A DNA stretch of 64,000 bases. It comes from Nannochloropsis oceanica. Taxonomy: Eukaryota; Sar; Eustigmatophyceae; Eustigmatales; Monodopsidaceae. Shown in pieces: positions 35,664 to 48,249 of the stretch (positions are counted from its first letter, which is position 1; each line of letters begins with the position of its first letter). Under the pieces are notes generated by a model that worked only from the letters and a program-made list of their open reading frames with translations, had not been told where the DNA came from and did no database searches. A program made the translations under genes and the position numbers. The stretch is from NCBI GenBank assembly GCA_004519485.1, contig CP038119.1:124001-188000 (forward strand). The letters are read 5' to 3'.

Positions 35664-38600
35664 ACGAGAAAGCTGTAGTTCTTCGAGTGAGGTGCTCTTG
35701 AAGCTTGTGTCTGCCGTCGGTTTCTTACGTGAGAGGCTTTTAGGGAAGAAGACGGAGGAGGAGGAGGAGGAGGAAGGGGCGGCAGCAGCCGCAGCAGCAG
35801 CAGTAGTAGAGAATCTGATTCCAGCGCTGGTGAGCTTGTTAATCCTCCCCCGGGACGGGAAGGAGAGGAAGGAAGGGGGGAAGGAGAGGAAGGAAGGGGG
35901 GAAGGCAGAGAAGGAGGACGAGGAGGAGGGACACGTGCTGGCCGTCCATCAGGCGGCCCTGAAGGCGCTCTTGTCTCTACCTTACCCCCTTTTCTCTCAC
36001 CTTCCTTCCTCCACTGCCGCTGCTATTGATACTGCTAGTACTGCTGCTGCTGCTGCTACAAGAGCACGGGCAACGTTGGCAGCAGCTGTCGCGCAGGCGT
36101 CATCTGTCCCTGAGGTACTTCCTCTCCTTCGTCGACTGATGCAGGGGGGGAGGGAGGGAGGGCGGGAAGGAGGGGATGAAGAGGAGCAGACCGTGGTTCT
36201 ATCGCATGTCTTGGGGTGGGTGCAGCTCGCCATGCACGAGGACTCGGAGGAGGGAGGGAGGGAGGATGGAGGGGAGAGGGCACATCCGACCAAGGGACAG
36301 AGGAGACGAACGCTGAATAAGTCTCCATCTTCGAGCACTCCCCCAGCGCCTGTTCTCCCTTCCTCCCTCCCCTCCTTGGCCCTAGCCCTCCTCCCCCTCT
36401 ATCTTGACGTTCTCTCCTCCTCAACCACCGCGCCGCATCACCTCCCCCCCTCCCTCCTTCTAGGACCCCTCATCCCCCTCCTGCAACACCTCCCGGCCAG
36501 CAGCAACCTCAGCAGCAGCAGCAGCAGCAGCGTGCCTGATCCTCTCCTTGTCCGTCTCCTGTCTCTTCCCCCTCGTGTCCTGAAGGATGCTAACGCTCCC
36601 CTTCTCTCTCACGCCCTCCACCTCCTTCTCACCCGTCGCCATGGCCCCTCCTCCCTCCTCGCCCTCTCCCACATCTTCTCCACCTCCCCTTCCTCCCTCC
36701 CTCCCTCCTCCTCTCCCTCCTTCGTGCCTACCATCGCCCAGGTCAACGCCCTCTCTGCGGCCGTTACCATTGTGACGGCACTGAAGACTAGCCCTGCTTC
36801 CCTTCCTACCCAAAACGAGTTTTTGTGGTCAGATCCATTAACGCGCGTGCTGTCTTCGACGCTGGTGGCGCTGTGTCATCCGGAGCGAAGGGTGAGAGAG
36901 GGGGCGGCGTTACTGCTTGATACCTTATTCTTAGACGGCGGGGAATGCGGTGATGGAGGGGAAGGTGGGGAAGGAGGAAGGAAAAGGAGGAGGCAGAAGA
37001 GGAAGGAGAGGAAAGAACTGGAGAAGACGAAGAAGGCGACAGCTGGCGCTTTCCCCTCTTCCCCGCCCGCAACGCCAACAGCCGCTGGCAGCAGCAGTAG
37101 CAGCTGTCCGACAACGACAGAAGGGATGATGAACGGCCACTCTCACACTGCTGCTACTACTACTACTACTGCTTCTACTACTACTGATACTACTAAGACT
37201 ACGAATATTACAAGTGGTGCTACAGCTGGCAGGGGTCGCCGTCGTCGAGCCTCGGTAGGTGATGACTCATCAGACGGAGCAGCAGCAGCAGGAGGAGGAG
37301 CAGCAGCAGCAGCAGGAGGAGGAAGAAAGGGTACCAGGCGTAAGTCTACCGGTTCAACCGATCATGAGGAGGAAAAAGAGGGGAAGGAGAAGGAAGATAA
37401 GGCAAATGAGAGGGAGGAGGGGATGCATCAGGAGGAGGAGCCCGAATCTGATACTATGGCCGTGGGCGACGATGGAGAGGAGGCGGACGAAGAGGAAGAT
37501 GAGGAGGAAGGTAGGAGGAAGAGAAATATGTGGCTGTACACGGCCTTGCCGGTGGCACAAGCCCAGGTGCTAGAGGCATTAGCCAGGGCTGTTCACACCC
37601 GTCGAGCGTTCCTCCTGTTGGACGCACGAAACGCGCCGGGAGCCCTCTGTGAGGCTCTGCGTGAATGCACCTCTTCCTCCTTCCCTTCCTCTTCCTCCTC
37701 TTCCCCCTCCTCCTCCTCCTCATATCCTCTTGTAGCGGTCTTGCTGGAACATGCAGCCGCGGATGGCGTCTTCGGCAGTTACCAAAGCCAGATGTTGGTG
37801 GAAATCCTTTTGGGATTCAACCTCTCTCCCACCCCCTCCCTCCTCCCCGCCCTCAAACTGCTCGTCACCAAGCTATGCAGAGCCGAGAGGGAGGACGAGG
37901 AGGGGAAGGAGGGCGGCCTGTCTTTGCGCAAGGTCCGGGCGTTGGTGCTCCAACAATTGGTCCGCCTTCCCTCCTTTGCTTCCTCCCCCTCTACTTCCCT
38001 TGTGCTGGACGTGGGCGTCACTTCTCTTCTCGGTCAGCTGTTGGCGAATGAGATGGAGAACAAGGCTAAGCTCTCAACTCTCAGCAGCAGCGGCAACAGC
38101 AGTAAGAAGAGGAAGGGTAAGAAGAGCCAAAACGACAGCAGCAACAACACCACCTCCAGTGCAGAGGAGAAGTACTGCTATGTCCTCTCCTTCCTTCTAG
38201 ACGCACCGGAAGGGTGGGCACTAACCCATCTCTCCCCCGACGACCGACATCTTGTATTCAACATTCTTTTCACGGCCCTGGTAGTCGAGGAAGAGGGGGA
38301 GGAGGAGGGAGGGAGGGAGGGAGGGAAGACGGGTGGGGCGGTGACACCTGCAATGATCCGCATGGCGGCTTGTAGGGTGCTGACAGGTTCTGAACTGGTC
38401 GAGCACCTAAAGATTCTTCTCAGCAGTAGCAGCAGTGGTGGTGGTGGTGGCGGCGGTGGTGAAACGCCTAGGAAGAAGAAACAGCAGGAGAAGGCACGGG
38501 AGGGCGGGAAGGAGGGAGGGAAGCAAGGAGGATTTCACGCACAGGTTTTGGCGGCACTGGAGTTGATCCAACAAGCACGTGTTATGGAAGAGGTCTCAGC

Positions 38601-41600
38601 TAGCTCCGGCAGCAACAGCAACAGTAGCGTCAACAGCAACAGCAAAAGTAGCCGCAACAGGACACCTTGGGCGCGTCTCTTGCCCGTGTTGGTCAGTCTA
38701 CTCTCCTCCTCCCCTTCCTCCTCGCCTTCCTCACCCGAAGGCGAGTACAGACAATTGCTGGCACTGGAGACCCTGTGCGACATTGTTGCCTCACTCTCCA
38801 TCCCTTCCTCCCCCTCTGCGGATCGGAACGTGGGCACAGACGATCGAGACGGGGACAGACTTGCCGAGACAGACATACATCCCATCCTTTTCCTGCTAGA
38901 AACCTCGCCTAGCCTCCACGTGAGGAACACGGTCATCAAGCTACTAGCTCTCCTTTCGGCGGCCTGTCCGTCCATCCGTCAGATCTCGCTTTCCCGGGTA
39001 CTCTCGTGGCTGGGTAAAGAGACACTGCAGCAGGCAGATCCTTATTCTTTCACCCTTGTCCTGCGCGTGCTTGAAAGCGTCGTCCCAGCGGCAGTGGCAG
39101 CAGCACCACCAGCATCAACACCAGTGGCCGCAGCGAAGATGAAAAAGATTGGCAATGACGCCACTCCTACCCCATCCTCCCCCCCCTCCTCCTCCTCGGT
39201 GGGGCTCCTCGAAACCTGCCAAGTCTTTGTCTCGGCCTACTCTCAGATCCTTCCCTCTCGTCGCCTGCAGCTCTACCATACTCTCCTTCGCTCCCTAGGA
39301 GAACACAGCCTCGCCCCCGTGCAGCTTCTCCTCCTCCTTCGCCTCCTCCGCGCCCAACCGGAGGAAGGGAAAAAGGAAGAGAAAGAGGAAGAGCTTGTAG
39401 AGCTGATGGATACGTTATCAGCGAAATTGCCAGCCGTGCAGCAGGTATTAAGCCTCGCGGATCTAGTTGAAATGGGCCGATTGTTACTCCAGCACCTCCT
39501 CTACTCCCTCGACCACGGAGACGAGGAAGGGGGGGAGGAAGGGGAAGAGGAGGAGCCATCTCTAGTGTGTGTTCTGCGGTCGCGCCGTGAGCAGCAGCAG
39601 CAACAACAGGACGGAGTAGCGACAGCAACAGGAGGAGCAGCAGCAAAAGCTCTTGCCCCTCATCCTTCCATGGTCGTCGACCTCATGCCTCTCCTCACAA
39701 AGGAGACAGGGAAGGAGAGACAAGTGCCTCTCTCTGTTCCGGATATTGGCCAGGTGCTGTTATTCCTCTTGAATGTGGTGAGGAAAACCCTTGCGAGACG
39801 CGCAGCCCTGGGAGTAGAGCGCGAGCATACCGCTACCAGTCAACGAGGCTACCTCCTCCTCATTGAAGAGATTCTTCTGCTCATGCGCACCACCACCTCC
39901 CTCCACCACCACCAGCAGCAGGGGTTGAGAAAACTTCTGTCTGTGCTGCACGGCCAGGCGGGGCAGGTGTTGCAGGACACTCATGCCCTCCTCTCCCTCC
40001 CTTCCTTCGTAGCCATCATCCAGGAGTTATTGCAGCACGACGACCACCTCATACGCGGACGGGCCTTGCAGCTCTTCCATGCCAAGATGGGAGGAAGGGA
40101 GGGAGGGAAGAAGAAGAGGCTCAGCAGGGGGGAGGAGCATTTGATACTGGAAATGCTTCCGGACCTGCTTGCGTTGGTGGGGAGAGGGCGGGAGGGAGGT
40201 ATGGAGGTCGATGGGGAGGGCGAGGAGGAAGGAGTGAGGAGGGGAGGGACCGGTTGCAGCCCTGCCATACAGCAAACGGCATGGGCGAGTCTGGCCGTGC
40301 TTGTGGAGGGACTAGGCGGAGGGTATGCGAAAAGCTTCCTCCCTCTATTCGACCACCTCAAGGCACTGACGGAGGAAGGGCACAAGGGAGGGAGGGAGGG
40401 AGGACAAGGACAGGTGCACTGCCAAGTTTTGTCGTCGGCTCTGTTGTGCGCGGCGTCCACGTGCCATGCCCTAGGGCCCCTGGCGCTGCCCAAGCTTCCA
40501 ACTTTCGTCCCTGCTGTCCTTGATGTCCTCTCCTCCTCCTCCTCCTCCTCCTCCTCCTCCTCCTCCTCTTCGTCCTCCTCGCCCTCCCTCCCTCCCTCCT
40601 CCTCACCCGGCCCCCTTGACGCGGCCCTGGTCTGCGTAACCTCCCTCCTAACCTCCGTGCCCAACTTTCTCAACCCCTTCCTCCCCCGGCTCCTGGACTC
40701 GCTCCTCATCAACCCCTCCCTCTCCTTCGCGACTGTGTCTCCCACCCTCGACCTCCTTGCGACTGCCCTCCCTCCCCGTCTCCTTCTCCCCATCCTGTTC
40801 GCTACCTATCCTACCCCTTCCTCCCTCGCTTCCTCGTTCTCGCGCCCTCCTTCGAGCACGGCCGTGGTGCGTTCGGTATCGGTCTTGCGTCGAGTGATCG
40901 AAGGGCATAAACGACAGGATTTGGTGGGGGGAGGAGGCGGACTGGCGCAGTTGACGGCCTTCTTTTTGCGCGTCATGGACTACCGGAATGACGTGGCGGT
41001 ATGGGAGGGCAGGACAAAGGCAGAGGCGAAACGGTCGAGACTGGAGGAGGCGAGGGAGGACGAGAAGATGGCAGGGGGAGCGGCGGAGGAAGAGGAGGGC
41101 GAGGGAGGGGTGGAGGAGGTGGAGGAGGTGGTGTGTGCGTCGGTGGTGGCGTTGGTGTTGAGATTGAACGAAGAAGAGCTCCGTCCCTTATTTTTGCATG
41201 TGGCGCACTGGAAGAAGGCCGGGGAGGGCGAGAGGGAGGGAGGGAGGGAGAGAGGGCGGGGTTCGCGGCGGTTGGTGTTCTATCGTTTGGTGGGCCACCT
41301 CGTGGAGACGCTGAGGGTACGTAAGAAGGAGGGAGGGAGGGAGGGAGGGAGGGAGGGAGGGAGGGAAGGAGGGAGGGAGGGAAGGAGGGAGGGAGGAAGG
41401 GAGGGAGGGGATAGTATGTTTGTATGCATGCATGAACGCATGTGTGTGAATATATGTATGTATTTACGCCTGTGGGTGGAGAGAGGGAAGGAAACCTCGT
41501 ACCATACGGTCCAGTGGCTCCCTGGCTTAGCTTGGAGCAATTTACTGAACACGGACGAGGGAGAGCAAAATAAAAGATGGCTCTTGCCAGGGGGTCAGGG

Positions 41601-42729
41601 AGGCAGTGAGGCGGGATGAGGGCGGGAGGGAGGACGGGAGGTAAAAAACCGTTCGCTCTCCCTCTTGTGCTTGCCCCGCCTGGTGGCCCTTGGCCTGGTG
41701 GTGGGCGGCATGTACATTCATTTATCGCCAGTTTCTTATTCTATGTCTATTTAGGGTGATTTCTCGAACTTGTGCTGAGAGTGAATGTATCTTTATGTGT
41801 TTGTATCTATGTCTGTAGTCGTCTGAGTGGGGGTAATGGTGTTTCTCGCTTAATTGTCTTTTCTTGTGCGCTTGTAAGCTGTCAGGTACAGATCTGCCCA
41901 GCCCTCTCACCTACCTACCCACCTTCCTCCCTCCCTCCCTCCCTCCCTCCCTCCACCATAGGGTATTTTCGTCCCGTATTTTGGCTACATCTGGGGCGAT
42001 ATCCAAGCAGACCTCGCCCTCCTCTCCTCCTCCTCCTCCTCCTCCTCCTCCTCCACCACCACCACCACTCCCTCTCCCTCTTCCTCTTCCTCGAATTCCA
42101 AAAAGCAGAAGATGAAAAAGAAGGAAAGGAAACGCCTCCGTGACGGGGGAGAGGAGGGAGGGAGGCAAGGAGGGCTGTTACTACCCGAGGAGGAGGGTTC
42201 TGCCCTTGTCTCTCTCCTACTCACCAGCTTGACGAAGTGCTTCCAGTACGACGACGAGGAAGAGGGGGAGGGAGGGAGGGAGGGAGGGTTCCTGTCCCAA
42301 TCGCGCTTTGAAGGCATTCTGCCCTACGTCGTCGGGCTCATCAGTGACTTGAAGCCCCTCCTTTCCTCCTCCTCCTCCTCCTCCCCTCCTTCCTCCTCCT
42401 ACTTCTCGGTGGCTCGCGGGAAGCTCATTCCCTGCTTGGCCCACATGGCGCTTGCAGTCGGGAAGGACGTGCTGTGGAAGCCGTACCACCACCAAGTGCT
42501 CATGAAGACCAGAGACAAGGATTGGGAGGTGCGTTTTGTGGCGTTACAAGCCGTTAAAGAGACGTTTATGTGCGTGGGAGAGGAATACCTGGCTATGCTA
42601 CCGGAGAGTATCGCGTATTTGAGTGAGTTGATGGAAGATGAGAGAGAGGAGGTGGTGGTGCTGTGTAAGGAAACGATAGGGTACATCGAGGACCTGAGCG
42701 GAGAAAGTTTGGAGAGCTACCTGGCATGA
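33551..42729 (+). CDS. UTP10: UTP10/HEATR1, SSU processome HEAT-repeat protein
   Basis: Large HEAT-repeat scaffold of the U3 small-subunit processome, needed for early nucleolar pre-rRNA processing. Exons are 33551-33614, 33836-41316 and 41962-42729 (64+7481+768 bp), 2770 residues in phase. Exon 1 (MVSSLNQQLAAAQAAG) joins RPSLLFDSKEAADIDTYTIH, the conserved UTP10 N-terminus. Exon 3 begins GIFVPYFGYI and ends YLSELMEDEREEVVVLCKET, then GESLESYLA, the C-terminal signature of HEATR1/UTP10. Length exceeds yeast (about 1770) and human (2144) because of many inserts: poly-Glu near residue 498, poly-Ser near 2253, poly-Gln, Asp/Glu and EGGR tracts. The last intron starts with a long GGGA tract and ends with a CCCT tract. 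Middle HEAT repeats are degenerate; small unrecognised introns inside the long exon cannot be excluded. Confidence 0.92.
41317..41961 (+). other. UTP10 last intron with complementary terminal tracts
   Basis: The intron starts gtacgtaag and runs into a GGGA tract of about 85 bp (41,328-41,410). It ends with a CCCT tract (41,921-41,954) and the acceptor ACCATAG. The two tracts are reverse complements of each other in the transcript, so they could bring the splice sites together. The centre (41,412-41,900) is ordinary sequence. Confidence 0.8.
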
Positions 42730-44292
42730 GTTTGTTCCTGAAGGAGGATGTAGGGTGTGACGGCCGAACGAGTGCAGAAGAAGAGGTCGGGGAGGTGGAC
42801 GTCCGGATAGGGGGGAGGTTTTTGTGATTCTTCTCCTTCTGGCGTGTGAAAACGGGGAAGGAAAGAGGGAGGGAGGGTTGCCGTGTAGAGAGCAACAATA
42901 GAAGACAGCCGTTGAACGGAATCAAAGCAATTTTAGCCGATAGGTTACGAGAGGAGAAGATGAAGGGGGATCAGAAGATGCTGCCTGAGAATGATTCATG
43001 CCCCTCACAGAATAGGAAGGGAAAGTGTCGATAGCCAGAACGCAGCAATACTCTAGATGAGCAGCCACACGTGAAGGGAAAAAAAATGAAAGAGAAGAAG
43101 CACTCAAAAGGAGGTGACAAGGGTCCTAGTCGCATCTTATTATTTGTTTCCAATTCAGAATAAACAAACCTTTCCTCGCTCCTGTTGTACGGAAGGAAAG
43201 TGGGATTGATGATGTAATGGTGGTAACAACAGGGCGGTTCATCAACATTCTGGCATGGAATGCCATTTTCAAATGCGGGTGCGTCGTAGGTTGCACCCCG
43301 GGTTTGGATATCCATTGTCGTGGGGAGAAGGCGGACTGGGGCAGGAGCAAGCGATAGATCGGACATAGGCAGCACCGCTAAGGATGCGTGCATTATGTGG
43401 CAGTTCGTTATATTTTCGAGGCCCCTTTACTTTGTTTCTTTGTTTACTTTCGCCTCCGCGCCCTCTCTCTCTCTTCATCTATCTTCATCTCCTCTTCTTT
43501 TTCTCTCTGTCTTATTCTCTCTTTCCCTTCTTCTTCATCATCGTCTACTTCCCTCTTCCATTTTCCACAATAGTAACTCTTAGCTCTCTTTCCTTGAAGG
43601 TTTCAGATGTTTCTTTTCCTCCTCCCTTAATCATGGTCCCTCCTCTTTGCGTGTTTTTTTGGTTCGTGTATTTTACCTCTGTATTTAATTTTTAAGTCGT
43701 CCTGCGCATGTTCGCCCTTCTCATTTCTCCTTTCACATTCATGCACATCCACACACTCACGCACACACACACACACACACTCTTTTTCTTCTCATTCCCG
43801 CTCACTTCCACTCCTCTTCCAAAGATTCTTTCAAAGGTACAAGAGTACAAGCGAGAAAATCAATAAAGTGAAATGAGTTCTACATTGCTTGTAATGTTCT
43901 CATTCCCCACAACTCCCTCAATTTGAATCGCATCCTTTCCATTCCTCCTCTCCCATCCATCGCTTCACTCTTAACTCATATCGACACGACTATTTCTCTC
44001 ATTCTCTCATCTCTTCCTCTTCGTGGTGTAACCGACGTCCATCTATGTCCTGTCCTAAAGCACCTCGAGCCCACCTTTCTCAGCCACTCTTCCACTCGAA
44101 GGTAGGCTTCTACACGGCTAGTTGTCCTAATCCCCCCAAAAAAGTTGACCGATGTCATTTCTTTCCATTAAAGTAATAATTTAGAAGATTTCTACTGCTC
44201 GTAAACTACCACGTTGGTGAATACATCCTCCTCCTCATGTATTTATTTATATCCTGATTCCCTCCCTCCCTCCCTCCCTTCCTCCTTGTACG
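42730..44292. other. Convergent 3' spacer, UTP10 / acyltransferase
   Basis: A 1.56-kb tail-to-tail region of mixed composition with pyrimidine-rich sequence at 43,460-43,620, a (CA)n run at 43,761-43,780 and CCCT units at 44,261-44,282. Open frames up to 140 codons show no family signature. No gene seen. Confidence 0.5.
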
Positions 44293-47200
44293 TTACGCAT
44301 GCGCCGAGGGGCTTGCAAATGGCGCCTCGATTCGCCGTTGCATTTTTTCGCTTCCTGAAATCGATGCATGGTCCTCACTCCCATTAGTGGCAGGACTGAG
44401 CATCATCATGGCAGCTACGAAGCAATACCAAGCGTCCACTGCCGCGGTGAGGGGTAGGAAAAAGATGAGGAGGAACGTCAGAATCGTCATGCGGACGATG
44501 CCTCCGTCAGACATGCGGAAAGCGCAGAGGAAACGGTAGAAGTAACCGGCAGTGTAAAAGGCACAGATAAATGTCATCGCCGCACGGGAGAGAGAGAGAC
44601 CGACAGCAACCCCGTTCGTGCACTGATCGGACCTGGAGGGAGGGAGGGAGGGAGGGAGGGAAGGTGGGAGGGAGGGAGGATTGTGTTAAATCAAGACAAG
44701 TACCAGAGCTATAGCTACCACAAGCACACACACACACAAACAGCAAAAGTATAGGGGGGGGGGGGGGGGAAGGTGGGGAGAGAGGGAGGGATCATCGAAA
44801 ACATACCAGTAGAAGTTGCAGTAATTTCCGGGGGCGTAATACGTGTGGACTGGGGTGCCAATCACCACCGCCAGGGCCAGCACGAACGCTAGGTGGAGCG
44901 CCCCCTCGCAAGAAAAGCGCACAGCTTCCATCATCTTGTTTTCCCACACCCATCCAGCTACAGCCCGTTTCACAAACGCGCGGCGCCTTCCCAGGTAGGA
45001 ATCCAGGGAGGCCGTGGTGTGGTAGACGCCAAGGGAGGGAGAGAGGGAGGGCGAGGCCGCCGGCGCCACGGACAGGTAATCCGAGAGGAGACTTCCATGC
45101 TCCAGCGCGGCAAAGGTGGTGTTGGTACTCAGCTTCTGCTGCAAGCTAGCGCTACCCACCAGGAGGCAGGGGCGGCGGGAGGAGGGGCTTTGGAAGTTGA
45201 GCTCCGCGAGCGTCCCTAGAGACGGGAGGGCGTCGTCGGAGCCGTCGATTGCCAGGGGGAAGGCCACGACGGTCTTGCTCGAGGCCATGGCGAGGAGGCG
45301 GAGGAGGGCGGAGGAGGAACCAAGGCGAGCCCCGACAGGGAGGGAGATGACCAAGTCCTTAGGCTGGATCTGACTGCGGGTGCGTGCTGCATCGAAAGGC
45401 ATGTTGAGGAGTGTGATGTCCAACGAAGAGGGAGGGAGGGAGGAAGGAATGTCGTACGTGTAGGATGTGGTGGCACCCACCACTTCGACGGCGATTGTTT
45501 TGGTGGGGTGCTCCAATTTCAAGGCAGCCGCAATTTTGACCACTCCGTCGAGGGTCTGTGAGATGCCCTTGGGTGGGGTACTAGACCTACAGACGATTCT
45601 CAGGATCACCGCGCTGTCTTCCTCGCTCAAATCCAATCGGTGGCTATCGCTCGCGCTGTGGCTCATTGCCCTCTTTATCAAGCTGACAACAAAGCCCAGA
45701 ATCCCAAGGCCGGACAGTATGATGGCGATGAATTCAATGCGGGAGCTGACTACTGCGGGGATAAACCGCCGCGGAGTGCAGGGGGTCATGTACCAATTGA
45801 TCAGCCAATTCCAATCATTGCGCGTGAACCACCGGGTGTCCCCAAGCTTGATCGAAAAATCCACAGGCAAGCATGGCTGGTAGTTGGTATAAAGGATGTA
45901 TCCAGCGAAGAAGGCCAAGCCCGTCAGGGCGCGCCCGATCCGTGATTCGAAAATGATGTAGAGGGATTTGTTGATAATGGAGGCAGGGCGGGAGGCGCGG
46001 TAGGTTTTGAGGAGGGCGTTGCCTTCCTTCGTAATATAGGGTTGGTAGGGAAGCTGGAGACAGTGATATCCAATGGCACCGAGGACGGTAAGGATGACGA
46101 TGAAATTCAGTATCTCCGGGTACTTGTTTTCGAGGAGGAAGGGATCGTTCGTCCACTTGTAGTCGATCAGGAGCTGTTGAAGAATGTAGACGCCAAAAGA
46201 GGTGTTGCCGAGGTAGGAGATGAATGGCAACTCAAAGATAATAGATAGGAAGTCCTTCCCGTGGGCTGCATACCAGATCACGGGAATCCAGATGAACTGC
46301 AGCATGCCATAGGCACGCCAGAGCTGGAAGAAAATAGGGACATCCATCAAATCGACAAAGACAAACAGACAACACGCAACGGCCAGAGCGGCAGACATGC
46401 CAAATTTCTGCAACAACTTCGGGTGGCGTGTCCAATCATGCTCGAGGAACAGCAGCCCGAGGTTCACGCCTTGCAGGAAGTCTGGAATGGAAGCCAGGGC
46501 GGCAATGCGGGCCATTCCGGTGATCACGCCCAAATTTACCGACAAGTCCGCCACGGGCTTCGCTATGGAACACGCAAATAACAGAGGCATGCAGAAATAG
46601 AGACGCATGCGGGGTGAGCAGGCCTTGAGCATGCGCACGGCAAAGGGGAAGATAGCGTAGAGGATAAATAGGGAGCCAATGGTCCAGCCTGGCGTGTTGA
46701 TGGCATTGATGAAGGCCGAAGGAATAAAGCCACTTGCGCCGGCCAACAAGATAAGAAGCAGTGCAAGAGGCTGTGGACTCTGCGAGGAGATTAGCAAGAA
46801 GCCCGCAACGACCGTGAAAAGGTAAAGCGGGTAAAGGTTAGCCCATCGCTTGATCAAAAACTCCGTCACGTCGATCTTCTTGTCCGTGCGGCCGTACCCA
46901 AAAGCCATCACAAAGCCAGAGAGCATAAGAATAAAGGTGAAAGGGGCATTCCCCCAGGCATTAGCACGATTGAAGAGGGGATAGGGAGTGTTTTGGAAGT
47001 AATGGAAGCCCACCATTTGCACCGCTGTGATGTACCGCAAGGCCTGGAGAGATTCCATCTTCTTCTTCTTCGGGCGCTTGGTAGAGTCAACCGCTGCCCC
47101 CGCCCCCTTATCCGTCGGAGCCGCTTTGGTAATGACTACAGGAGGCTTGGTAGGAGGGGGAGGGGGAGATGCAGAGATATCCGTGTTCTCTTTCACCTTC

Positions 47201-47319
47201 GCCGTCGTGGAAACCGCGACTGCCGCAGAGGCCGACGGGACTGGAGAGGCACTGTCGTCCATTTTGCGAGCACCGGACGAAGTCTTCTTCCGGAAGAGCG
47301 GGCGATCGTTCTTAAACAT
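44293..47319 (-). CDS. Acyltransferase-3 family membrane protein with extra C-terminal region
   Basis: Multi-pass protein whose N-terminal half matches the acyltransferase-3 (OafA/NolL-type) family that O-acylates sugars or lipids. Exon 1 is 47319-44807 and exon 2 is 44632-44293 (2513+340 bp), 950 residues, donor TACTG|gtatgt, acceptor CTCCAG. Family marks near residues 90-170 are SLQALRYITAVQMVGFHYF (conserved His), ILMLSGFVMAFGYG and FLIKRWANLYPLYLF. About ten hydrophobic segments continue to residue 540. A soluble stretch of about 230 residues follows (from ILRIVCRSSTPP to SYLGRRRAFVKR) that I do not recognise. Then come three or so more membrane segments (ALHLAFVLALAVVIG; AFYTAGYFYRF; LTFLLIFFLPLTAA). 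The N-terminal 85 residues are Lys/Ala/Pro rich. The acyl acceptor is unknown. The intron contains G16/C16 and CCCT tracts. Confidence 0.8.
44754..44769. repeat. poly-G run (16 G)
   Basis: A homopolymer of 16 G on the plus strand inside the acyltransferase intron (C16 in the transcript). It is part of an intron whose two ends are both pyrimidine rich on the coding strand. Confidence 0.85.
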
Positions 47320-48249
47320 GGCGATTGCTTGCTTGGTGTTTTATGTGTTGTGTATTACCATGTACAGGTGGGGGGAGCGCAGTGAGAAGAAAGATTGATA
47401 TAGTAAGTCCTGATTTGTGAAAGGCGGTCAGTGAAAGAGCGATGATTGCGATTAGGAGGGGTGACAAGAGGTCAAGCCAGCAATTTAGGAATACGTGTTG
47501 TTGAGGGTGTCCTCCATAAAGGGGTGCTTCTGTGTGGCAGACATGCCTCCAAAAACAAGAGAGGCCAAGCGAGCAATGGCGTTAAGTTCCGTTAAGCAGA
47601 CGTTGGGCCAGCCGTTACAGCTCGTCCCTTCGACATGACTCCCACCCCTCCCTTCCTTAAGGAGTCCCCTTCTCAGCATGAGGAAAATTAGTAAAGCAAA
47701 AGATAGAGTGAGACGTGTATGCCCTTTGATGGAAGTTGAGAAAAGGAGATCTACCAGGGTACTTCTTCATTGGCTTTCCTCTAGTTTCATGTGCCTTCTT
47801 CCAGTCCACTCCGCCACTGCATGTGTTGTGGTTCTTTTTTTCTTTTTCGTCTCTTTTGATTCTGTTCCTTCTATCTTTCTCCTGAAAAGCTGCCCACACC
47901 CACATGATGTCATACACTCGCTCTTGAACAGAACTGAACAGAACTCCCACGACACAGACAAACACACTGCACGAACAAATATGAGGGGGGCGGAAGGGTA
48001 CATCAGTGTGTAGATGACCCACAGGCTTTTAATTAAAGCCGTCCGGGAGAGACCCTACACACGGGAGGGGAACGACAAAAGGGGGTGATTAAGATAGGGA
48101 AAGCTACATTACGAACGGGTGCCCTTGACGACGGGACCAGCTGCTGCGGTGACCACGCTGAGGGCTTAAAGGAGGACAAATGAGGACAAGGCTTGTAAAG
48201 AGGAAGGAGACGAGAAGGATAAATCGGTTGACAGGGCGGGAGTCGACGT
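47320..48249. promoter_or_regulatory. Upstream region of acyltransferase and 3' flank of LHC gene
   Basis: This 930-bp spacer between two minus-strand genes contains the acyltransferase promoter (near 47,320-47,700) and the LHC 3' untranslated region (near 48,000-48,249). Composition is mixed and no long simple repeat occurs. No gene seen. Confidence 0.45.
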
